Of a stretch of DNA of 64,000 nt, positions 26,948 to 35,878 are shown one piece after another; the first letter of the stretch is position 1, and each line of letters starts with the position of its first letter. Position numbers and translations under genes: made by a program. The stretch lies in contig CAXXPO010000027.1 in the NCBI GenBank assembly GCA_963665185.2, positions 124,001 through 188,000 on the forward strand. The letters run 5' to 3'. Source of the stretch: G963665185 sp963665185 (GTDB lineage: Bacteria > Desulfobacterota > Desulfovibrionia > Desulfovibrionales > Desulfovibrionaceae). The notes beneath the pieces were generated by a model. That model made no database searches, was not told the DNA's origin, and saw only the letters and a program-made list of their open reading frames with translations.

Positions 26948-27412
26948 TCAGGTTTCCAGCAGTGTGGCCAGTACGCCAGGAGCGGAATGCTCCAGTCCGG
27001 CCTGAACCAGACGTACCCTCTTCAGAATGGGGGAACGCGAGATCATGTCCAGAATGAGCAGGACAAAGCTGAAATCCCGAATGTTTTCCTGGGTGGTTTC
27101 CTGGGCGATATACCCCTTGAACATTTCCAGGGTATCGTCCAGCGAAGTGTCCGGTCCCCGTCGCTCCGGGGAGCAGACGGTATCCAGAATACAAAGAAGA
27201 TAATGTTTCCAGTCCTCGTGATAATACAGATGGTGCGCCATTATTTCCTTGATCTTGAGCATTCCGAACAGAATGCTCCCCGAACTGGGAAAAATCGCGC
27301 CCCACGATATCACTCCGGCTGATTACCGGGGGGGGGGGCTATCTGTGCGCTCTCCCTGCTCCCGGGCGAACTTGAGACTACGGTAATCGTCCAATGAGAT
27401 GACGTTTCCCAT
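26948..27412 (-). pseudogene. Hypothetical protein disrupted at an 11-base G/C homopolymer
   Basis: A start MGNVISLDDYRSLKFAREQ is preceded by GGAGG and reads to an in-frame TAA just after a run of eleven C residues on the coding strand (27328-27338). The downstream part, SSGSILFGMLKIKEIMAHHLYYHEDWKHYLLC and DDTLEMFKGYIAQETT, is a well-formed helical protein of about 110 residues ending at 26948. The two parts probably belong to one gene; the exact join is not clear because more than one shift seems needed. No family is recognised. The C tract could be a phase-variation switch or a sequencing artefact. Confidence 0.5.
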
Positions 27413-27548
27413 ATTCCACGACCTCCATGCCGCGTTGGCCAGACGCCCAGCGTCTGCCATTGAGGGGCGCATCCTTGGCCCCATGGGTAATCCTTGTGCC
27501 AAACCAGCACATCTTTATCTCTCGGCTATTCGGGAAAAAACTTTAACC

Positions 27549-29699
27549 CTAATTTGTCCTTTTTGGCCCGGCCTGATTCCGCACCAGATTTTCTCCCGCA
27601 ACCCGGAAGTTGAACTCATAGTCAAGGGAACTACTCCACCCTTCGTCGAAAACATCCCGACTGCGGGTTCCCCAAAGAGGCCCCACGGGCTTGCCGTAGG
27701 TATAGAACCAACTGATGATGGGATCGCCGGCAAATCCCAGCCCTATCCAGTAATATCCTGGATCGAGAACAGGACTCTCGCGGCTGAAATCAAATGTCTG
27801 CCAGCGGTATCCGGGCGCAAGGGACATCCCTCCCACCTCGACCATGCCGCTTGCCGCAAGCAGCCTGCCGGGTGTTCCGTCCGCATCCGCAAACAGGTCC
27901 ACCCAAAGCATGCCGCCTCCCCCGTAACGGTGCAGGGCCAGGGAGACGTTCTCCAGGCTCAGGGGACGCTTCACACGGAACACCTGGGCATATTGCGTGG
28001 CCCTGGTGGTAACGTATTCCGCGCTTTCAACCAGAAAGTTGCGGGTCACCTCAAACTGATCCTCCCCCACCTGGGCTATGGTTCCGTAGTCGGTAAAGTC
28101 CATGTTCTCTGGAAAATCCAGGTTGCCCATCACCACGGGGCCGGAAAAACGTCCGGCAAGCTCCGGCTTTTTCGTTTTCCGAGGACGATCCGGTGGCACG
28201 GGCAGGACAGTTTGCGGCCCCCCCCGCCTTTTTTTTCAGGAACGGCAGGAACAGGGTCTTCAGCCTGCGTTGCTTTTGTCAAAGAAGGGGCCACTGGCCG
28301 GGATTCCGCCGTTTTTTTCCGGTGCGGGAGCCACAGGGGGAGGGGGCGCCGAAGCCGCTTCCGTTTCCGGGCTTTCGTTTTCTGGCCTGGCCGGAGTCGG
28401 CGGGACCGTGGTGGATTTGGCCACGGCAGGTTTTTCAACAGCAGGCTTTTCTGTGCCCGGCTTGGCAGCGGCCGGCCTGGCCGTCGGGGCAGGATGGGGC
28501 GAAACCGCAGGCTTTGGAACAACAGGTTCCGGCGCCACGGTGTTCGGCACTGACGGGGCGGACACCGCAGGGACGGGCAATGAAGCGGCCGTCGGTTTCG
28601 GCTTTTCCGCCGAATCCCGAACCTCTGCCAGCTTGCCCCCCGGCATCCACTCCCGGAAAAAGCAACAATTTGCTCGTGACCATTTTGCCCCGACTGGCTT
28701 TCAGAGCCACCGCATCTGAGGTGAAATCACCTCCCAAACCGCTTTTGAACCGTGGACGCGGCGATGTGGCGGACAGGCGGACATAGCGGATACGGCCGTC
28801 ATTGACGGTTTCCTTGTTGTCCATTCCGGTTTCCACCCTGATGAACCTGTTGGCCACGAAAAAGGATGTCTTTTGCGCGTCAAAGGGAACCCACCCCCAG
28901 ATCGGGAAACCAGACCTCTATCCACGAATGCCGGCCGTCCGCCGACTTGAATGTATAGATGGAGCGCCCTTCCTGCACGCTGTACGGTTTTGCCCAGGGT
29001 GTAGCCGTTGACGATACGGGCCGGAATACCGGATGCGCGCAGCAGGGCGGCGCACAGATGCGAGTAATTCTGGCAGTTGCCCTTCCCGGTTTCCAATGAA
29101 TAGAGCGCATCGAATTTTTCAGGCGGATTGACGTAGCGCAGGTTGTCCACCACATGGCCCACGATGCGCTGCACCGCCTCGTACTCCGTGGATGCGCCGC
29201 CGGTCAGACGCTCTGCCAGCGCCCTGATGCGGGCATCGTCCGCCTGCACCTGTTCCGAGGATTCCAAATACGGAGCCACGGACGGAGGTACCTTTCGCAC
29301 GGGAAAAACAGCGGTGGTTTCCAGGCGTTGCAAAAGGGTCTGGTTATCGACCTGAAAGGAAACCGTCATGTCCAGATTCCGGGGCGGATTGCTCCAGGTG
29401 GCCGTAATGATGCGGTTGCCCCGTATGTCCGTCGTGTTTTCCCTGGCATCGGGGCGGGGGGAAAAACGCAGGCTGTAGTCCCTGATTTTCTGCACGAACG
29501 TGGGCGAGACAAATTCTTCGGGAACCACGAAACTGACGGAAACACGTTGCGCCCCGCCGGGCAGGGCAATGCCCTGGGTCAGCTCGAAAGCCACATCGGA
29601 CCGCATGCTTCCGTCCACTTCCAGGGTTTGCGCCGCAACAGGCAGACCACAGCAACACATTGCCACAACCCCCAACCATGCCACCAGCAGGCGCCGCAT
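27549..29699 (-). pseudogene. Exported transglutaminase-like protein with several frameshifts
   Basis: The gene begins MRRLLVAWLGVVAMCCCGLP, a signal peptide, then a beta-rich region and a transglutaminase core: GNCQNYSHLCAALLRASGIPARIVNGYTLG carries the catalytic Cys, GRHSWIEVWFPDLGVG the His, and WVPFDAQ the Asp. A Pro/Ala/Glu-rich linker (about 28260-28650) follows, then a C-terminal beta-sandwich (FRVKRPLSLENVSLALHRYG, GYYWIGLGFAGDP) ending at 27549. At least four frame switches are needed, near 28985, 28890, 28650 and 28250. The complete triad and lack of stop-dense decay suggest sequence error rather than loss. Likely a periplasmic protease-like or cross-linking enzyme. Confidence 0.7.
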
Positions 29700-29872
29700 A
29701 CCCCCACCTCCAAGTCAGCGTCTTTTTCATTTCCCCCCGGTCTGCAAAGAATGCAGGCCGACATTCCCACTTTTCAGCGGCCTGAGAACAGGCCCCCCTG
29801 GCCTTTTCCCATGGAACAGGGCATAGTGGCAATATAGAAGCAAAATTTTTCAACGGAGCCGTTTTTTTTCCC

Positions 29873-31147
29873 ATGGAATGCATACTGCGCACCAGCGGCA
29901 ACGAGTTTGTCAAAACCATTCTGGAAACCACGGAACAGCTCAACTCGCTCAAGGACGTGGACACCATCCTGGACCGCATTCTCCTGGAAGCGCGGCGCAT
30001 GTGCTGCGCGGATGCAGGTTCCATTTTCCTGGTGGAAGACAACAAGCTGAAGTTCAGCTACGTGCACAACGACACCCTGTGCGGACCGGACAGCACGAGC
30101 ACCGCGGTCTATTCCGACTTCTCCGTTCCCATAGATGAAAAATCCATTGTCGGGTACGTGGCGCAGACAGGCACCCCTCTGGTCATCGACGACGCCTACC
30201 GGTTGCCGCCCGACAGACCCTACTCGTTCAACCGCTCCTTTGATGAAACCTCCGGGTACCGCACCACCTCCATTCTGACCATCCCGCTCAAGACGTTCCA
30301 AAGCAAGCTGGTGGGGGTGATGCAGCTCATCAACGCCCTGGACCGCGAAGGCCGCAGCGTGCCCTTCAGCGAGGACTGCCGGACATACACCCCGCTGTTC
30401 GCCAACAGCGCCTCCGTGGCCATCGAACGCGGCATCATGACCCGCGAACTCATCCTGCGCATGATGAAAATGGCGGAGCTGCGCGACCCCGAGGAAACAG
30501 GCCCGCACGTCCAGCGCGTGGGCGCGTATTCCGCGGAAATCTACCATCGATGGGCGTTGAACAAAGGGCTGGACGCCAAGAAAATCAAGCAGACCAAGGA
30601 CATGATCCGGCTGGCCGCCATGCTGCACGATGTGGGCAAGGTGGGCATCCCCGACGCCATCCTCAAGAAACCGGGCAAACTCACCGAGGAGGAGTACGAA
30701 ACCATGAAGCTGCACACCGTGTTCGGTGCGCGGCTGTTCGGCAACTCCACCAGCGAACTGGACCGCATGAGTTACGAAATAGCACTCCACCACCATGAAA
30801 AATGGGCCGGAGGCGGCTATCCGGGAAAAATCGGCGACGAACTGGACAATGTCCGCCAATGCGGCCAGCCCCATGAGTACGATGAAATCCCCCTGTCCGC
30901 CCGCATCACCGGTCTGGCCGACGTCTTCGACGCCCTGTGTTCGCGCCGCAGCTACAAGGAAGCCTGGGGGGACGACAAGGTTCTGTCCGTCATAAGGCAA
31001 GAATCCGGCCGCCACTTCGACCCGGATGTGGTGGAGGCCTTTTTGCAGATTTTCGACATCATCAAGGCCATCCGCGCCAAGTTCAAGGACACCCCGGAGT
31101 CCGGCGGGAAGGATTCCGCCAAGACATCGGACACACCCGGCGTCTGA
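29873..31147 (+). CDS. GAF-HD-GYP c-di-GMP phosphodiesterase
   Basis: A 424-residue cytoplasmic signalling protein. Residues about 15-190 form a GAF sensor (ILLEARRMCCADAGSIFLVED ... LVGVMQLINALD). Residues about 205-400 form an HD-GYP domain with MLHDVGKVGIPDAIL (HD), LHHHEKWAGGGYPG (HHE and GYP) and LADVFDALCSRRSYK. All metal ligands are present, so hydrolysis of c-di-GMP is expected. The C-terminal 20 residues are a polar tail. The start is preceded by GGAGCCG at a rather long distance, after an eight-T run. It stands alone between opposing genes. Confidence 0.88.
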   Translation: MECILRTSGNEFVKTILETTEQLNSLKDVDTILDRILLEARRMCCADAGSIFLVEDNKLKFSYVHNDTLCGPDSTSTAVYSDFSVPIDEKSIVGYVAQTGTPLVIDDAYRLPPDRPYSFNRSFDETSGYRTTSILTIPLKTFQSKLVGVMQLINALDREGRSVPFSEDCRTYTPLFANSASVAIERGIMTRELILRMMKMAELRDPEETGPHVQRVGAYSAEIYHRWALNKGLDAKKIKQTKDMIRLAAMLHDVGKVGIPDAILKKPGKLTEEEYETMKLHTVFGARLFGNSTSELDRMSYEIALHHHEKWAGGGYPGKIGDELDNVRQCGQPHEYDEIPLSARITGLADVFDALCSRRSYKEAWGDDKVLSVIRQESGRHFDPDVVEAFLQIFDIIKAIRAKFKDTPESGGKDSAKTSDTPGV

Positions 31148-31270
31148 CCCGCGCCGTTTCTTCCCCTCCGGCACAATGAATTGCCGATCCCTGGAAAATC
31201 GGGTAGTTACGGGCTTCTTCCGCAAGGAAGTTCATACCCATTCCTTAACAAATCTCTCGGGGGGGAGTGC

Positions 31271-32017
31271 ATGCACCGTATTGTCGTCTTTCTTTTCATT
31301 GCCTGTTTCGCGGGAATGTCCGGAGCCTGCGCGCCACAAATCGCCATGCAGACCGTTCCGGTTTCCACCGCGCCCATCGGCGCGCAGGTGCTGGTCAACG
31401 GCAACGCCACCTGCCTCAGCCCGTGCAGCGTGGACCTGCCCCGCAACCGGGACCACATCATCACCCTGCTCAAGGACGGCTACCGGCAGCAGGACGTCAT
31501 CATCAAACGCCAGTACCAGCAGGAAAAAACCGTGCTCAACGCCCTGAGCACCGGCGTGAACCAGGGCACGTTCTTCAACAATCCCGCCATGGGCGTCATG
31601 GCCGGGGTCAATTCCATCGACGACCAGGAAAAAACCGGCGACGCCTACATACTGCAACCTTCCGCGGTTTCCGTGCAGCTGGTTCCTACGAACGCGCCCT
31701 CCAACGCCAAGGCGCAGGTGACCACCTCCGCCACCGGAACCGACGGGCAGGCGGAACAGGGATCGCAAAGCCTGGACCTGGGCAGGATGGACAAGAAAAA
31801 AGTCACCTGGGGGGTTGCCAAGCAAGGAGCCAAGGCTCTTCCCAGCCAGGGGAAAACCTGGAAGGACACCGACGAATCCAGCCATGTCTCCGTATCCAGG
31901 GACGGCAGCAGCGTGACCAAAACCACCACCAAGACGACCACCTCCGTGGGCGTGCATGTGGACCCTTCCGCCGCTGTGGACGTGCTGGAAAGCCTGACCG
32001 ACGACAGCGCCAAATAG
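31271..32017 (+). CDS. Lipoprotein with PEGA-like domain
   Basis: A 248-residue lipoprotein. MHRIVVFLFIACFAGMSGAC is a signal peptide with a lipobox ending at the modified Cys, and the ATG is preceded by GGGGGAG, which fixes the start. Residues about 35-90 (VPVSTAPIGAQVLVNGNATC, RDHIITLLKDGYRQQDVIIKR) resemble a PEGA domain, a surface-associated beta module. The rest is Ser/Thr/Lys-rich and probably flexible (SVTKTTTKTTTSVGVHVD). Function is unknown; envelope attachment is inferred from the lipobox. A perfect 16-bp terminator follows. Confidence 0.72.
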   Translation: MHRIVVFLFIACFAGMSGACAPQIAMQTVPVSTAPIGAQVLVNGNATCLSPCSVDLPRNRDHIITLLKDGYRQQDVIIKRQYQQEKTVLNALSTGVNQGTFFNNPAMGVMAGVNSIDDQEKTGDAYILQPSAVSVQLVPTNAPSNAKAQVTTSATGTDGQAEQGSQSLDLGRMDKKKVTWGVAKQGAKALPSQGKTWKDTDESSHVSVSRDGSSVTKTTTKTTTSVGVHVDPSAAVDVLESLTDDSAK

Positions 32018-32046
32018 GCGGTGCGCACAGATTGATTACACCGCGC

Positions 32047-32090
32047 AATCAGGCTGCTGACAGCATTGTCAGCAGCCTGATTTCTTTTTT
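32047..32090 (+). terminator. Strong rho-independent terminator
   Basis: AATCAGGCTGCTGACA (32047-32062) pairs perfectly over 16 bp with its complement (32067-32082) around a GCAT loop and is followed by TTTCTTTTTT. The stem carries CAGGCTGCTGACA, the same end sequence as the dispersed palindromic repeats, so it may be a deletion derivative in which only the two ends remain. Confidence 0.9.
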
Positions 32091-32144
32091 CCGCACATTG
32101 ACAGCCCTCCTTCCATGCCGCACCATGCCGCCATGGAGAAACCG

Positions 32145-34049
32145 ATGAACGCAAAGCGCACAGCCGCCTCCACCGCGCTGCAAAAAGCATTGCACCTGCA
32201 CCGGAACGGGCAGGCCGCCGAAGCTCGCGCAGGGTACGAGCGCATTCTCCGACAAGACCCGGACAACCCCCACGCCCTGCATTTGCTGGGAGTGCTGCAC
32301 GCACAGCAGGGCGATTTGAAGACAGCCGCAACACTCCAGCAACGTGCCGCAACACTCCACCCGCAGGAAAGAGCCTTTGCCCGCGACCTGTGCACCACCC
32401 TGCGCCGGGCGGCCCGCTGGGAAGACTGCGTTGCCGCGTGCCGCACGGGGCTGGACCATTTTCCCGATGATTTCGACCTGCGATTCCTCCTGGCGGAAAG
32501 CCTGTACCATCTGGCCCGGTTTGCCGACATTCCCGGCCTGCTCGCCGCCATCCCCAGCGGACATCCGCGCACAGCCGCCGCCCTGTTCCTGCGGGCCAAC
32601 GCCCGCCACGAGCTGGCCGATTCCGACCGGGCCATGGCCGAATACAAGGCCCTGCTCGATCTGGTCCCGGACATGACGCCCGCCCGCATGAACCTGGCCC
32701 TGCTGCACAAGGAACGCGGCCAGGTGGAACAGGCCTTTGCCATGTACCGCGAGGCCGCCGCCGCACATCCCGAGGACGTGGCGGCCGCGTCCACGGCCCT
32801 TTTTTTCCGCCACTACATCCCCGGCTCCCGGCCTGCGGATTTCCTGGCCGAAGCCAGGCAGTGGGCGGCCCGTTGTACCGGTACAGTGCAACTGGCTCCC
32901 GAAAAAACATCCCGTTGCCCGGCAGCCGCCCGCACCCTGCGCGTCGGCCTTGTTTCCGGCGACTTCCGGGCGCACGCCGTGGGATTTTTCCTGTATCCGG
33001 CCCTGGCCGCGCTCTCGGCCCTGTGCGGGGAACGGCTGGAACTGCACTGCTTTTCCAACAATCCCTTCAACGACGAATACACCGGCAAATTCACGGCCCT
33101 GGCCCGCAGTTTCACCAACATCCGCCCCATGGACGACGACCGGGCCGCCCGACACATTGCCGGACGCAAACTCGACCTGCTTCTGGACCTTTCCGGGCTG
33201 AGCCCCAACTGCCGTCCCGGTGTCATGGCCCGGCGGCCCGCACCGGTCCAGGCGGTCTGGCTGGGATATTTCAACACCACCGGCCTGTCCGCCATGGACT
33301 GGATAGTGGCCGACCGCCATGTTCTGCCCCTGGAAAACGAACCGTTTTACACTGAAAAAGCCCTGCGCCTGCCCGCCTGCTTTTTCTGTTATCCGCCGCC
33401 CGGCTACGACATCGCGCCCGCGCCGGAACCGCCCGCTCAGGCCAACGGATACGCCACCTTCGGCTGCTGCAACGACACGGCCAAGCTCAACCCGGAAGTC
33501 ATCGCGTTGTGGTCCGAAATTCTGCACCGCACCCCCGGCTCCCGTCTGCTGCTTAAATCCAGGCCTTTGGCCGATCCGGCAGTGCGCCGGGCCTTCGCCG
33601 CCCGGTTCGAAGCTTCGGGCATCGCCCCCGAACGGCTCGACCTGCGACCGGCAAGCGGACACCGGGACTATTACGCGGCCTACCGGGAAATGGACCTTGT
33701 CCTGGACCCCTTCCCCTACAACGGAGGAACCATAACCTGCGACGCCTTGTGGATGGGCGTGCCGGTCGTGACGCTTTCGGGCGCGACCTTTGCGGGCAGG
33801 ATGGGCCGCAGCGTGCTTGCGGAAACCGGCCTGCCCGAGCTTGTTGCGCACTCGCCGCGGGAATACGCGCAACTGGCAACCGGCCTGACATGCCCACAAT
33901 CCGGGGGTCTTGACCGACTGGCCGGATTACGCCACAACCTGCGCCAGCGCTTTTGCGATTCGCCCGTGTGTGATATGTCCGGCTTTGCCAAAGCCCTGGC
34001 CGCTGCGCTGCACCAAATGATTTCAACCCGCCGCGTCGGCACAACATAG
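32145..34049 (+). CDS. TPR-GT41 glycosyltransferase (O-GlcNAc transferase-like)
   Basis: A 634-residue protein. The start MNAKRTAASTALQKAL is chosen because GGAGAAACCG precedes it. Residues about 15-235 contain TPR-type helical repeats (ALHLHRNGQAAEARAGYERILRQDPDNPHALHLLG). Residues about 250-620 form the GT41/SPINDLY-type catalytic region with RVGLVSGDFRAHAVGFFL, LLLDLSGLSPNCRPGVMARRPAPVQAVWLGYFNTTG, YATFGCCNDTAKLNPEVIALW and DPFPYNGGTITCDALWMGVPVVTLSG. It would transfer a sugar to proteins, plausibly flagellin or another surface protein; the target is inferred. Confidence 0.88.
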   Translation: MNAKRTAASTALQKALHLHRNGQAAEARAGYERILRQDPDNPHALHLLGVLHAQQGDLKTAATLQQRAATLHPQERAFARDLCTTLRRAARWEDCVAACRTGLDHFPDDFDLRFLLAESLYHLARFADIPGLLAAIPSGHPRTAAALFLRANARHELADSDRAMAEYKALLDLVPDMTPARMNLALLHKERGQVEQAFAMYREAAAAHPEDVAAASTALFFRHYIPGSRPADFLAEARQWAARCTGTVQLAPEKTSRCPAAARTLRVGLVSGDFRAHAVGFFLYPALAALSALCGERLELHCFSNNPFNDEYTGKFTALARSFTNIRPMDDDRAARHIAGRKLDLLLDLSGLSPNCRPGVMARRPAPVQAVWLGYFNTTGLSAMDWIVADRHVLPLENEPFYTEKALRLPACFFCYPPPGYDIAPAPEPPAQANGYATFGCCNDTAKLNPEVIALWSEILHRTPGSRLLLKSRPLADPAVRRAFAARFEASGIAPERLDLRPASGHRDYYAAYREMDLVLDPFPYNGGTITCDALWMGVPVVTLSGATFAGRMGRSVLAETGLPELVAHSPREYAQLATGLTCPQSGGLDRLAGLRHNLRQRFCDSPVCDMSGFAKALAAALHQMISTRRVGTT

Positions 34050-34068
34050 GGTCATCCCCAAGGTCGTC

Positions 34069-35244
34069 ATGTTCAGTCTTTCCCAGCCCAGTTCCCTTCT
34101 CGTCACCTGCCCCAAGGGCATGGCCCCCTTCCTGGACAATGAAATGCAGGCCATGGGCTACACCACCGAGCCGATAGACGCGGGAGTGCGCACCACGGGA
34201 ACGCTGGCCGACTGCATGCGCCTGAACCTGCACCTGCATTGCGGACACCGGGTCCATTACCGCATCAAACGGTTCGGGGCCATGCACCCGGACATGGTCT
34301 ACAACGAAACCGCCAGCCTGCCCTGGGAAGAGATAATGCGGCCCGACGGGTATGTGAGCGTGCACTCCAACGTGTCGCACCCCACCATCCGCGATTCCCG
34401 CTTTCCCAACGTGCGGGTCAAGGACGGCATAGCCGACCGCTTCGTGGCCCGGCACGGCATCCGTCCCGACTCCGGGCCGGACGAGGCCAAAGGCGTGTGC
34501 GTGTTTCTGTACTGGCGGGGAAAAAAGGCGGAACTCTTTCTGGACACCACGGGCACGCCCCTGCCCAAGCGGGGCTACCGCCTCCGCCCCCATTCGGCCC
34601 CCATGCAGGAAACCCTGGCCGCGGCGGTGATCATGGCCACGGGCTGGAAGCCGGACACGCATTTCATCAATCCCATGTGCGGCAGCGGCACGCTGGCCAT
34701 AGAAGCCGGACTCATGGCCTGCAATATCGCGCCGGGACTGCTGCGCGAAAATTTCGCCTTCCGCCACCTGCTCGACTTCGACCCCGAAGCCTGGAACAGC
34801 CTGCGCACCGAGGCGCGCAAGGCCATGCTGCCCGCGCCCCCGGCCCGCATCATCGCCACGGACATGGACCCGCTGGCCATAGAGGCGGCCCGCGACAACG
34901 CGGCCCAGGCCGGACTGGCCGAGGCCATCGAGTTTTCCGTGTGCGATTTCAAGGAAACCGAGATTCCGCCCGCTCCGGGAGCCGTGCTCTTCAACCCGGA
35001 ATACGGCGAACGCCTGGGGTCCGAAGACCAACTGGCCGCGACCTACACGGCCATGGGCGATTTTCTCAAACGCCAATGCCCTGGCTATCTGGCGGGAATA
35101 TTCACGGGGAGCAAGACGCTGTCCAAACGCATCGGGCTGCGTCCGCTCTCCAAAACGCCGTTCTACAACGCGAAAATCCCCTGCACCCTGCTGCGCTATG
35201 CAATGTGGACCGGAACGTTGAAGGACAACAAGGACAACGGCTGA
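34069..35244 (+). CDS. THUMP-domain RNA methyltransferase (RlmL N-terminal/UPF0020 type)
   Basis: A 391-residue class I methyltransferase. The N-terminal THUMP-containing part is residues about 10-165 (FGAMHPDMVYNETASLPWEEIM). Then KRGYRLRPHSAPMQETLAAAVIM leads into the catalytic domain with the SAM site NPMCGSGTLAIEAGL, TDMDPLAIEAARDNA and the NPPY-like motif FNPEYGERLG. This matches bacterial 23S rRNA m2G methylases related to the first half of RlmKL. It follows the glycosyltransferase by 19 bases on the same strand. It is the last normal-composition gene before the AT-rich island. Confidence 0.88.
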   Translation: MFSLSQPSSLLVTCPKGMAPFLDNEMQAMGYTTEPIDAGVRTTGTLADCMRLNLHLHCGHRVHYRIKRFGAMHPDMVYNETASLPWEEIMRPDGYVSVHSNVSHPTIRDSRFPNVRVKDGIADRFVARHGIRPDSGPDEAKGVCVFLYWRGKKAELFLDTTGTPLPKRGYRLRPHSAPMQETLAAAVIMATGWKPDTHFINPMCGSGTLAIEAGLMACNIAPGLLRENFAFRHLLDFDPEAWNSLRTEARKAMLPAPPARIIATDMDPLAIEAARDNAAQAGLAEAIEFSVCDFKETEIPPAPGAVLFNPEYGERLGSEDQLAATYTAMGDFLKRQCPGYLAGIFTGSKTLSKRIGLRPLSKTPFYNAKIPCTLLRYAMWTGTLKDNKDNG

Positions 35245-35398
35245 GGGGGGATTCCCCATCCATCGGACACATCCATCGGACTCATTTTTATTTTGAGGTA
35301 GTAATCGCGCAGGGTTGGAATGTGCGATTTTGTCACGGATTCCGGCTAAATGCACTTATCCCCTTGGATTTGCTTGGGAAGTGGGATGGGGCAGGTTT

Positions 35399-35878
35399 TT
35401 ACAGCGAATCGAAGAAACTTTCGATTTCATCGGAATCCCAAATGCAGCAGATCTTTGTTTGGTATTCTTCGTTGAATTTCAACTTTTGCAACTGAACTTT
35501 ACGTTGTTTGTCTGTGATGAGCATATCAACGAAAGGCAGCATAGAGGAGATGTGTTCAACGTCTTTAACATCTCCAGAGCGAATTGGCTGTTTGTCGGTC
35601 ATCAGTTTTGAGAAGAATTCGACACTAATTTTCTTGTTCGGTATCCGCCTATAGTAATTCGATCGGTAGAAATCGAGGATAGAAGCATCTTTCTTGTCGT
35701 GCTTCGAAGCGATTTCACCCCATGCTTTCAGCTTTTCAACTGCATTTGTGAGATTCCAAAAGTAGTCCTGCTCATCCAACCCTAAATTGATCAATTTCTT
35801 GGCGAAGTCGCTTCCATAATGGTTTGACTTGTTTCTTGATAGCATCATCACCCATAACTTTTGCCGCTCTGTGAGCAT
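35399..35878 (-). CDS. Small protein overlapping the RT gene, possibly PIN-like C-terminal
   Basis: A product of up to 159 residues if it starts MLTERQKLWVMMLS at 35878; a later ATG pair at about 35848-35851 is an alternative. It overlaps the last 107 bases of the reverse transcriptase gene in another frame, so its translation is probably coupled. The C-terminal third reads DVKDVEHISSMLPFVDMLIT followed by DKQRK, an acidic pattern reminiscent of the end of PIN-like nuclease domains, but the N-terminal acidic residue expected for a full PIN domain is not evident. Very AT-rich. I do not recognise a family. A role as accessory to the RT is inferred from the overlap. Confidence 0.55.
   Translation of the reverse strand: MLTERQKLWVMMLSRNKSNHYGSDFAKKLINLGLDEQDYFWNLTNAVEKLKAWGEIASKHDKKDASILDFYRSNYYRRIPNKKISVEFFSKLMTDKQPIRSGDVKDVEHISSMLPFVDMLITDKQRKVQLQKLKFNEEYQTKICCIWDSDEIESFFDSL

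Noticed and set aside
29848..29862. TTTTTCAACGGAGCC as another IS or repeat end
   Set aside because: Only one end is visible and no partner end or duplication was found nearby.
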